From Glaciecola sp965658765 (GTDB lineage Bacteria; Pseudomonadota; Gammaproteobacteria; Enterobacterales; Alteromonadaceae): DNA of 5,309 bases. Where the stretch lies: the NCBI GenBank assembly GCA_965658765.1, contig CBFHTO010000133.1, positions 1-5,309 of the forward strand, given 5' to 3'. Made by a program: the position numbers and the translations under genes. Below, piece after piece: positions 1 to 5,309 of the stretch (positions are counted from its first letter, which is position 1; each line of letters starts with the position of its first letter). The notes under the pieces were generated by a model. That model worked only from the letters and a program-made list of their open reading frames with translations. It was not told where the DNA came from and did no database searches.

Positions 1-363
1 TGCTTTATTAATTGCCTCTCCGCTTGGATCACTTATATGTATAAATGGAATATTTAAGATTTCTTCCATCCGGTCAAGGACGCAGTGCATCGTATTACTA
101 ACGCACACTAAGAGGTCGGCACCACCTTTCTCGGCAGCTATTGCCTTTCTCTCTATATAGTCGCGAGCTTCGTCCCAACGCTTGTTTCGAACATAGTATT
201 CAATATTGCCAAAATTGAGGCCTTGAATAAGCGTTTCACCTATTTCCCAGCCCCCCAAACGTTGATTTACTTTTTCGTTGATCATTCGATAATACTCAGA
301 CGTGGCTTGGTTACTCATCCCGCCTAAAATTCCTATCGTCTTCATTGGCACTGGTCGTTGCAT
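1..363 (-). CDS. aspartate/glutamate racemase family protein (partial, C-terminus beyond left edge)
   Basis: The 121 visible codons encode the N-terminal half of an Asp/Glu/hydantoin racemase-family protein, cytosolic and cofactor-independent in this family. Seen: a first beta strand and glycine turn, KTIGILGGMS at residues 8-17, followed by an ATSEYYRMIN helix (20-29); a GLNFGNIEYY segment (48-57); and GADLLVCVSNTMH (81-93), which aligns with the first active-site strand of the family. Members normally have about 230-245 residues and carry a second catalytic Cys in the missing half. In relatives such as E. coli YgeA the motif is CTNTMH, with Cys as the base. Aligning on NTMH puts Val88 at that position, with Cys87 one residue earlier, so racemase activity and substrate cannot be assumed. 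The ATG at 363 is preferred because AGGAAAG lies 8 bases upstream; the family-typical start at Met7 (345) lacks a ribosome site. The gene lies 80 bases downstream of the barrel gene on the same strand. Confidence 0.85.
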   Translation of the reverse strand, partial: MQRPVPMKTIGILGGMSNQATSEYYRMINEKVNQRLGGWEIGETLIQGLNFGNIEYYVRNKRWDEARDYIERKAIAAEKGGADLLVCVSNTMHCVLDRMEEILNIPFIHISDPSGEAINKA

Positions 364-371
364 GGGCTTTA

Positions 372-378
372 CTTTCCT
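372..378 (-). promoter_or_regulatory. ribosome binding site that decides the racemase-family start
   Basis: On the minus strand this reads AGGAAAG, a good Shine-Dalgarno match, followed by 8 bases and then the ATG at 363. The alternative ATG at 345 has no purine-rich site in front of it. The protein therefore probably carries six residues (MQRPVP) ahead of the usual MKTIGxxGGMS start. Confidence 0.6.
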
Positions 379-380
379 AT

Positions 381-408
381 AAAAAATCTGGCCTATGAGT
401 GGCTCATA
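381..408 (-). terminator. weak terminator-like hairpin after the barrel gene
   Basis: On the minus strand, TATGAG and CTCATA (arms 403-408 and 394-399) form a perfect 6-bp stem with a CCA loop. Seven bases (GGCCAGA) then separate it from a run of six T (381-386). The gap between stem and T run, and the AT content of the stem, make this a poor intrinsic terminator. It may be only partial, allowing readthrough into the racemase-family gene, or may not function at all. Confidence 0.25.
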
Positions 409-443
409 CTATCGCAATTATCCTAGGTATCACTTAACACCAG

Positions 444-1370
444 TTACAAAGAGTAACCGACACCGAGTATAAAGCGAGTATTTTGATCAAATGCATCAAA
501 GCGAGCGAAGGCTTTCCATTGATCAGATTTTAGAATTTTTGTTTCGATCTCTACCGATAATCCACTACCAGTCGTAATGAAATCCTCGGTCAATTCTGCT
601 CTAGCACCAAATCGACGACTTACATAAGAATAATAAGCGTAATATTCGAAGGGTCTCTCAAATAAGGTAATTTCGTCCTCAACACCAAAGACCAATTTCG
701 TTTTGGAAGTGCTTAAGCGGCTTATCATTTCAACCCAATAGGTCGGAGAGTCTGGTTTAAAATAACGGTATTCGGCCCGCGCAAAATTTGCTTCCGTCAT
801 ACGCTCCAAACTCACCTCATATGACGAGTAATCATTGATCTGTGATGAAACCTCAAGCTCAAGGTAATTTAGCTTACGGAAGCTGTCTAGGGCGGTACTA
901 GCGTCTTCATTCTCAAGCTCACCTACTACCACTTCAAATTTGGTCGTACTATTATAAGCATAAACATGTCTTGCTCCCTTTATCCAACCATCCTTCGCCA
1001 ATCCTGTAGAAGAGACTCTTCCTTTATAAGTTGGGATAACGCCAATCTCTGTTTTACTGCCTAAAGCACCTGTATGCCTAAAATAAATGCGGCGGAGATA
1101 GAAGTAATTAGAAACATCACTGTCGATAGTATTGTGACTAGAAGAAAACTCGTCACCCGTTACTCCGAATGCATTAATACTCCATCGTGTATCAGGAATA
1201 GAGAACTCAGAATATGCACGCACACGGTACTGAAAGCGATGGTCACGATTTGAACGGTCGTCTAGACGGACTTGCGTATCTAGCTTGTTTTTAAAAAGGC
1301 TATCGGCAGATGCAGCGTTGCTAAAAATTGCGATAAATAAAGTAAGAAAAAATAGAGGGCTTGCTTTCAT
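444..1370 (-). CDS. predicted outer-membrane beta-barrel protein, unidentified family
   Basis: This 308-aa protein is not one I recognise. It begins with a clear Sec signal peptide: a Lys at residue 2, a hydrophobic core (about 5-16), and an SNAASA|DS cleavage site after Ala22. The mature part, about 286 residues, has no further hydrophobic helix. It shows repeated short stretches with alternating polar and aromatic residues, for example FQYRVRAYSEFSI (46-58), a YFYLRRIYFRH block, a YYAYYSYVSRRFGARAEL block, and a C-terminal strand RFILGVGYSL. That pattern fits a porin-like barrel of perhaps 12-16 strands in the outer membrane, although the last residue is Leu rather than the usual Phe or Trp. 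No plug, OmpA peptidoglycan-binding domain or lipobox is visible. It starts 128 bases after the tuf stop, beyond the tuf terminator, so it is probably transcribed separately. AAGGA lies only 4 bases before the ATG. Substrate or role cannot be inferred; the barrel prediction rests on sequence pattern only. Confidence 0.8.
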   Translation of the reverse strand: MKASPLFFLTLFIAIFSNAASADSLFKNKLDTQVRLDDRSNRDHRFQYRVRAYSEFSIPDTRWSINAFGVTGDEFSSSHNTIDSDVSNYFYLRRIYFRHTGALGSKTEIGVIPTYKGRVSSTGLAKDGWIKGARHVYAYNSTTKFEVVVGELENEDASTALDSFRKLNYLELEVSSQINDYSSYEVSLERMTEANFARAEYRYFKPDSPTYWVEMISRLSTSKTKLVFGVEDEITLFERPFEYYAYYSYVSRRFGARAELTEDFITTGSGLSVEIETKILKSDQWKAFARFDAFDQNTRFILGVGYSL

Positions 1371-1405
1371 TCGGTCCTTGGTATGTAAAAAGTTAACTCG
1401 AGAGC

Positions 1406-1435
1406 ATTGTGCCTACTAATAATGATCAATAGCAA
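1406..1435 (-). promoter_or_regulatory. candidate sigma-70 promoter for the barrel gene
   Basis: On the minus strand TTGCTA (1430-1435) and CACAAT (1406-1411) are separated by 18 bases. Each matches the consensus at four of six positions. The pair lies between the tuf terminator and the barrel gene start, leaving a leader of roughly 30 bases. The position is right for a promoter but the match is weak, so this is a suggestion only. Confidence 0.3.
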
Positions 1436-1450
1436 GCTTTTTTACAGAGC

Positions 1451-1477
1451 AAAAAAAAGGCGCTCACTGAGCGCCTT
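1451..1477 (-). terminator. intrinsic terminator at the end of the str operon (after tuf)
   Basis: On the minus strand AAGGCGCTC, loop AGT, GAGCGCCTT forms a perfect 9-bp stem (arms 1469-1477 and 1457-1465). An uninterrupted run of eight T follows, the last two stem positions plus six more. It begins about 21 bases past the tuf stop codon. This is a textbook Rho-independent terminator for the minus strand; the plus-strand side lacks a comparable T tract. Confidence 0.93.
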
Positions 1478-1498
1478 CTTATTATCTTCGAAAAGATA

Positions 1499-2683
1499 TT
1501 AGTCTAGGATTTTAGCTACTACGCCAGCACCTACAGTACGACCACCTTCACGGATTGCGAAGCGTAAACCTTCGTCCATCGCGATTGGTGCAATTAGCTC
1601 TACGTGGAACTTCAAGTTGTCACCAGGCATTACCATTTCTACGCCAGCAGGTAGCTCTACAGCACCTGTTACGTCAGTTGTACGGAAGTAGAACTGTGGA
1701 CGGTAACCTTTAAAGAAAGGAGTGTGGCGACCACCTTCGTCTTTGCTTAGTACGTATACTTCAGCTTCGAACTTAGTGTGTGGGTTGATTGAACCAGGCT
1801 TAGCCAATACTTGACCACGCTCAACGTCTTCACGCTTAGTACCACGTAGTAGAACACCAACGTTCTCACCAGCACGGCCTTCGTCTAGAAGCTTACGGAA
1901 CATTTCAACACCAGTACAAGTCGTCTTAGTTGTATCTTTGATACCAACGATTTCTACTTCTTCACCTACTTTGATAATACCTTGCTCAACACGACCTGTT
2001 ACAACTGTACCACGGCCTGAAATTGAGAATACATCTTCGATTGGAAGGATGAATGGCTTATCGATGTCACGCTCTGGCTCTGGAATATATGAATCCAATG
2101 CTTCGCCTAACTCAATGATTTTTGCTTCCCACTTTTCTTCGCCTTCTAGCGCTTTAAGTGCAGAACCTTGAATTACTGGTAAATCATCACCTGGAAATTC
2201 ATATTCTGTTAGTAGCTCACGAACTTCCATTTCTACTAATTCTAGTAACTCTTCGTCGTCAACCATGTCGCATTTGTTCATGAAAACGATCATGTAAGGA
2301 ATACCAACTTGGCGACCTAGCAAGATGTGCTCACGTGTTTGTGGCATAGGACCGTCAGTTGCCGCAACAACCAAGATTCCGCCGTCCATTTGAGCAGCAC
2401 CGGTGATCATGTTCTTAACATAATCGGCGTGTCCTGGGCAATCTACGTGTGCGTAGTGACGTGTAGGAGTATCATACTCTACGTGTGATGTAGAAATTGT
2501 GATACCACGCTCACGCTCTTCTGGAGCGTTGTCGATTTGATCAAATGCTTGAGCGTCACCGCCGTAAGTCTTTGCTAATACCGACGTGATTGCCGCTGTA
2601 AGAGTTGTTTTACCGTGGTCAACGTGGCCGATAGTACCAACGTTTACGTGTGGTTTATTACGTTCAAACTTCTGCTTTGCCAT
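1499..2683 (-). CDS. tuf: translation elongation factor Tu (EF-Tu)
   Basis: EF-Tu is the cytosolic GTPase that carries aminoacyl-tRNA to the ribosomal A site. At 394 aa it has the family's usual length. Domain I (about 1-200) has the P loop GHVDHGKT (19-26), switch I RGITI (59-63), DCPGH (81-85) with the catalytic His85, NKCD (136-139) and SAL (174-176). Domain II (about 205-300) contains GRGTVVTGRVEQG (223-235), and domain III ends RTVGAGVVAKILD. The positions known for elfamycin resistance in E. coli that I could align (Gln125, Gly258, Gly276, Gly317, Gln330, and the Ala in GLRFAIREGG) carry wild-type residues, so no resistance signature is visible. It lies 76 bases after fusA and is the last gene of the operon, closed by a strong terminator. 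AGGAAAC lies about 10 bases before the ATG. Codon choice is noticeably more uniform than in the barrel gene, as expected for one of the most abundant proteins. Many gammaproteobacteria have a second tuf copy; that cannot be judged here. Confidence 0.99.
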   Translation of the reverse strand: MAKQKFERNKPHVNVGTIGHVDHGKTTLTAAITSVLAKTYGGDAQAFDQIDNAPEERERGITISTSHVEYDTPTRHYAHVDCPGHADYVKNMITGAAQMDGGILVVAATDGPMPQTREHILLGRQVGIPYMIVFMNKCDMVDDEELLELVEMEVRELLTEYEFPGDDLPVIQGSALKALEGEEKWEAKIIELGEALDSYIPEPERDIDKPFILPIEDVFSISGRGTVVTGRVEQGIIKVGEEVEIVGIKDTTKTTCTGVEMFRKLLDEGRAGENVGVLLRGTKREDVERGQVLAKPGSINPHTKFEAEVYVLSKDEGGRHTPFFKGYRPQFYFRTTDVTGAVELPAGVEMVMPGDNLKFHVELIAPIAMDEGLRFAIREGGRTVGAGVVAKILD

Positions 2684-2712
2684 TTTCTTCGTTTCCTAAG
2701 TTTAATATTCAT

Positions 2713-2724
2713 TCCAATATTGGA
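2713..2724. repeat. 12-bp perfect palindrome in the fusA-tuf spacer
   Basis: TCCAATATTGGA is a perfect palindrome in the 76-base gap between fusA and tuf. A shorter inverted repeat, GAAGT-GA-ACTTC (2727-2738), lies beside it. No T run follows on the minus strand, so this is not an intrinsic terminator. It could be a weak structure in the intercistronic RNA, a protein-binding site, or chance in an AT-rich spacer. Confidence 0.4.
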
Positions 2725-2759
2725 GTGAAGTGAACTTCTATAGTTAAAATTAAAATTGT

Positions 2760-4862
2760 TTACGTACGGGAATCGATTATTGTCTTAGCGACATTATTCG
2801 GTGCTTCCGCATACTTATAAAATTCCATTGAGTATGACGCCCTACCCTGCGTTGCAGAACGCACAGCGGTGGCATAGCCAAACATTTCTGAAAGTGGTAC
2901 TTTAGCGCGCACAATCTTAATGCCTGCTACACCCTCTTCCATACCTTCAATTACCCCGCGACGGCGGTTTAGGTCTCCGACCACGTCACCCATCCAGTCC
3001 TCGGGAGTGGTTACTTCAACCTGCATAGTCGGTTCAAGCAACACTGGGTTGGCTTCAGCCATCCCTTTCTTGAAACCCATCGAAGCAGCAATTTTAAACG
3101 CCATTTCAGAAGAGTCAACATCGTGGTAAGAACCATCGAATAAGGTTACTTTAATGTCTAGTACAGGATACCCTGCTAGTACACCATTTTGCATCTGTTC
3201 CTCGATGCCTTTATCAACCGCTGGTATAAACTCCTTGGGCACAGTGCCACCAACGATCCCATTCACAAATTCGTATCCAGCACCTTCTTCGTTTGGCTCT
3301 ACTTTTAACCAAACGTGACCATATTGGCCTTTACCACCAGATTGACGAACAAATTTGCCTTCTACTTCAACAGCCTTGCGAATAGTTTCACGGTAAGCAA
3401 CTTGTGGATTACCCACGTTACATTCGACGTTAAACTCACGCTTCATACGGTCAACAATAATATCTAGGTGCAATTCACCCATGCCTGATATTATTGTCTG
3501 ACCTGACTCTTCGTCGGTCTTCACTTTAAATGACGGATCTTCAGCAGTTAATTTACTTAACGCTATTCCCATTCTTTCTTGATCTGCTGTCGATTTAGGC
3601 TCAACCGCAATTGAAATGACAGGCTCAGGAAAATCCATTTTTTCAAGTGTAATGATGTTATTTGGATCGCACAAGGTTTCACCCGTTGTTACGTCCTTCA
3701 AGCCGATCGCAGCAGCAATATCGCCGGCGCGAACTTCTTTTAATTCTGCTCTATCGTTCGCATGCATTTGCACCATACGACCAATACGCTCTTTTTTACC
3801 TTTTATCGGGTTATAAACAGCATCACCTGTTTTAATCACGCCTGAATAGCAACGGAAGAATGTCAATGTACCCACAAATGGGTCAGTCGCTATTTTAAAT
3901 GCTAAGGCAGCGAATGGCGCGCTGTCATCTGCCTCTCTTGTTGCTTCGCTTTCATCTTTGTCGTTCAGAACACCCTTAATTGCCGGTACTTCTGTCGGCG
4001 CTGGCAAAAACTCGACAACAGCGTCAAGCACAGCTTGCACGCCTTTGTTCTTAAAGGCAGAACCACAAGTAGCTAAAACAACTTCGTTGCTTAGCGTTCT
4101 GATACGCAACCCTTCTTTTATTTCAGCTTCGCTGAGCTCTTCGCCGCCGAGGTATTTTTCCATCAGATCGTCATTTGCTTCAGCGGCAGCTTCAACCATC
4201 GCAGTGCGGTACTTTTCAGCCCTAGCAACATGCTCGGCGGGAATTTCTTCATATGAGAAAGTTAGACCTTTATCAGCCTCATTCCAATTAATCGACTTCA
4301 TTTTAATTAAGTCAATGACGCCTTTGAATTCTTCTTCTGCACCAACATTTATTTGAATTGGTACACAGTTGGCGCCTAGTCGCTTGCGAATTTGATTCAC
4401 AACGCGATCAAAATCTGCGCCGGCTCGGTCCATCTTATTAATGAAAACCAAACGGGGTACTTGGTACTTATCGGCTTGACGCCATACCGTTTCGGATTGT
4501 GGCTCAACTCCTGACGAACCACAAAAAACAACGACCGCACCATCGAGAACCCGAAGTGACCTTTCTACTTCAATTGTGAAGTCGACGTGCCCCGGTGTAT
4601 CTATGATGTTGATACGATGTTGTTCAAATTGCTGCTGCATACCCGCCCAAAAACAAGTGGTGGCAGCAGACGTGATCGTAATGCCGCGTTCCTGCTCTTG
4701 CTCCATCCAATCCATAGTGGCTGCGCCATCATGAACTTCACCGATTTTATGTGAAATACCGGTATAGAATAAAACACGCTCAGTTGTTGTGGTTTTTCCC
4801 GCATCAACATGTGCAACAATACCAATGTTGCGATAGCGTTCGATAGGTGTACTACGTGGCAT
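2760..4862 (-). CDS. fusA: translation elongation factor G (EF-G)
   Basis: EF-G is the GTPase that drives tRNA-mRNA translocation and, with RRF, splits ribosomes after termination. At 700 aa it matches the family length. Domain I has the P loop AHVDAGKT (17-24), switch I RGITI (59-63), DTPGH (88-92) with the catalytic His92, NKMD (142-145), the G' insertion, and SAFKNKG (268-274). Domain II follows (about 310-410). Domain III carries GMGELHLDI (460-468). Domain IV (about 485-610) has RQSGGKGQYGHVW and the tip loop GSYHDVDS (577-584) with His580, equivalent to the E. coli translocation His583. Domain V contains the NRRRG segment near 632-636. The G-domain stretch CGSSGVEPQSETVWRQADKY resembles the form in Pseudomonas str-operon EF-G, whereas E. 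coli has CAVGGVQPQ. Position between rpsG and tuf marks it as the canonical housekeeping copy, not a TetM-type ribosome protection protein. AAGAGAG just before the ATG is a modest ribosome site. Confidence 0.99.
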   Translation of the reverse strand: MPRSTPIERYRNIGIVAHVDAGKTTTTERVLFYTGISHKIGEVHDGAATMDWMEQEQERGITITSAATTCFWAGMQQQFEQHRINIIDTPGHVDFTIEVERSLRVLDGAVVVFCGSSGVEPQSETVWRQADKYQVPRLVFINKMDRAGADFDRVVNQIRKRLGANCVPIQINVGAEEEFKGVIDLIKMKSINWNEADKGLTFSYEEIPAEHVARAEKYRTAMVEAAAEANDDLMEKYLGGEELSEAEIKEGLRIRTLSNEVVLATCGSAFKNKGVQAVLDAVVEFLPAPTEVPAIKGVLNDKDESEATREADDSAPFAALAFKIATDPFVGTLTFFRCYSGVIKTGDAVYNPIKGKKERIGRMVQMHANDRAELKEVRAGDIAAAIGLKDVTTGETLCDPNNIITLEKMDFPEPVISIAVEPKSTADQERMGIALSKLTAEDPSFKVKTDEESGQTIISGMGELHLDIIVDRMKREFNVECNVGNPQVAYRETIRKAVEVEGKFVRQSGGKGQYGHVWLKVEPNEEGAGYEFVNGIVGGTVPKEFIPAVDKGIEEQMQNGVLAGYPVLDIKVTLFDGSYHDVDSSEMAFKIAASMGFKKGMAEANPVLLEPTMQVEVTTPEDWMGDVVGDLNRRRGVIEGMEEGVAGIKIVRAKVPLSEMFGYATAVRSATQGRASYSMEFYKYAEAPNNVAKTIIDSRT

Positions 4863-4899
4863 ATTTCTCTCTTATACAAGGTTGGTCAGGAAATAAGGT

Positions 4900-4958
4900 G
4901 TCGGTGGCAAATAAAGGGGGCGGTGTTAATTAATCTGCCCCCTTTATTCCCCGCCGAC
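4900..4958 (-). repeat. large inverted repeat/hairpin in the rpsG-fusA spacer, terminator- or attenuator-like
   Basis: Two 12-base arms, AATAAAGGGGGC (4910-4921) and GCCCCCTTTATT (4937-4948), are perfectly complementary around a 15-base loop that contains TTAATTAA. Beyond a symmetric 2+2 internal loop, the outer arms GTCGGTGG (4900-4907) and CCGCCGAC (4951-4958) pair at seven of eight positions on the minus strand. The inner stem alone can be read as a six-GC-pair stem followed by TTTATTTG, preceded by the matching A-rich arm, as in bidirectional intrinsic terminators. It occupies half of the 118-base gap between rpsG and fusA. Seen: the inverted repeat. Inferred: an RNA hairpin that could cause partial termination, RNase III processing, or protection of the upstream mRNA end. 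Confidence 0.7.
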
Positions 4959-4980
4959 CCATTTATTTTCTAACGCAAGA

Positions 4981-5309
4981 CTACCAACGGTAGTGAGCAA
5001 ATGCTTTGTTAGCTTCTGCCATGCGGTGAACGTCTTCACGCTTCTTAACCGCACTACCTTTGTTGTCCTGTGCGTCCATCATCTCAGCTGCTAAACGCTG
5101 TGCCATGGATTTCTCACCACGTTTACGTGCCGCATCAACCATCCAACGCATACCAAGCGCGTTACGACGAACTGGACGAACTTCTACAGGTACTTGGTAC
5201 GTAGAACCACCAACACGACGAGATTTAACCTCTACTGTGGGGCGGATGTTGTCAAGCGCATCTTCAAACACGTCTAGATGTGGTTTGCCGGTTTTTTCAG
5301 CAACAATTT
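4981..5309 (-). CDS. rpsG: 30S ribosomal protein S7 (partial, N-terminus beyond right edge)
   Basis: S7 is a primary 16S rRNA-binding protein that nucleates assembly of the 30S head and lies near the mRNA exit and E site. In E. coli it is also the translational repressor of the str operon. The visible 108 codons cover roughly residues 49-156. They begin IVAEKTGKPHLDVFEDALDN and include VEVKSRRVGGSTYQVPVEV, RRNALGMRW, the basic AARKRGEKSMAQRLAAE helix, and the terminal KKREDVHRMAEANKAFAHYRW. It stops directly after HYRW, the 156-residue form, without the C-terminal extension of E. coli K-12. A GTG at 5269-5271 is an internal Val codon, not the start, because conserved S7 sequence continues in frame to the window edge. 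The first about 48 residues and the S7 autoregulatory site expected between rpsL and rpsG lie outside the window. Confidence 0.98.
   Translation of the reverse strand, partial: IVAEKTGKPHLDVFEDALDNIRPTVEVKSRRVGGSTYQVPVEVRPVRRNALGMRWMVDAARKRGEKSMAQRLAAEMMDAQDNKGSAVKKREDVHRMAEANKAFAHYRW

Noticed and set aside
1938..2171. Plus-strand open frame opposite tuf
   Set aside because: It lies entirely antisense to conserved EF-Tu codons, its Ser/Pro-rich translation matches nothing recognisable, and codon bias in tuf explains the lack of stops.
2735..2800. Internal tuf promoter near the end of fusA
   Set aside because: TATAGA-like and TAAACA-like -10 boxes occur in the AT-rich stretch, but none has a credible -35 element at 16-18 bases; I could not support a call.
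2920..4356. Several plus-strand open frames (2920-3129, 3616-3816, 3958-4356) opposite fusA
   Set aside because: All are antisense to continuous conserved EF-G sequence, low in complexity and rich in Ser/Pro/Ile, with no recognisable domain; they are shadows of fusA.
2760..4862. EF-G homologue as a tetracycline or fusidic-acid resistance protein
   Set aside because: It lies in the str operon between rpsG and tuf and has full-length canonical EF-G motifs, including the domain IV tip; nothing points to a TetM-type or FusB-type protein.
4601..4879. Minus-strand open frame overlapping the fusA start in another frame
   Set aside because: It overlaps the conserved EF-G P-loop region out of frame and its product has no recognisable motif.
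4981..5271. A 96-aa S7 starting at the GTG at 5271
   Set aside because: Conserved S7 residues continue upstream in the same frame to the window edge, so the GTG codes for an internal Val.

Overview
The window looks like part of a chromosome from a gammaproteobacterium, probably marine (Alteromonadales or Oceanospirillales-like). The evidence is the gammaproteobacterial character of EF-Tu, EF-G and S7, the rpsG-fusA-tuf gene order, the moderate-to-low GC content, and a signal-peptide-bearing predicted outer-membrane barrel. I cannot name a genus from the sequence alone. Every gene I can support is on the minus strand, so transcription runs from high to low coordinates.

Right to left (the direction of transcription): the 3' part of rpsG (ribosomal protein S7) enters at the right edge. 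A 118-base spacer with a large inverted repeat follows, then complete fusA (EF-G, 700 aa), a 76-base spacer, and complete tuf (EF-Tu, 394 aa). This is the distal part of the classical str operon; rpsL would be expected just outside the right edge. A strong intrinsic terminator directly after tuf (1451-1477) closes the operon. No S10-operon gene such as rpsJ follows, so the str and S10 operons are not contiguous here.

Below the terminator is an unrelated segment. One gene encodes a 308-aa secreted, predicted outer-membrane beta-barrel protein that I do not recognise, with a weak candidate promoter of its own. After it comes the N-terminal part of an aspartate/glutamate racemase-family gene cut by the left edge. 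Its sequence at the usual first catalytic Cys position is atypical.

The three translation genes work together: S7 helps form the decoding region and mRNA exit side of the 30S subunit, EF-Tu delivers aminoacyl-tRNA, and EF-G drives translocation and, with RRF, recycling. The two left-hand genes have no evident functional link to translation. I found no sign of a mobile element, CRISPR array, tRNA, rRNA or defence system. Most of the window is ordinary core genome; the points most worth a second look are the rpsG-fusA hairpin, the unidentified barrel protein, and the racemase active-site motif.
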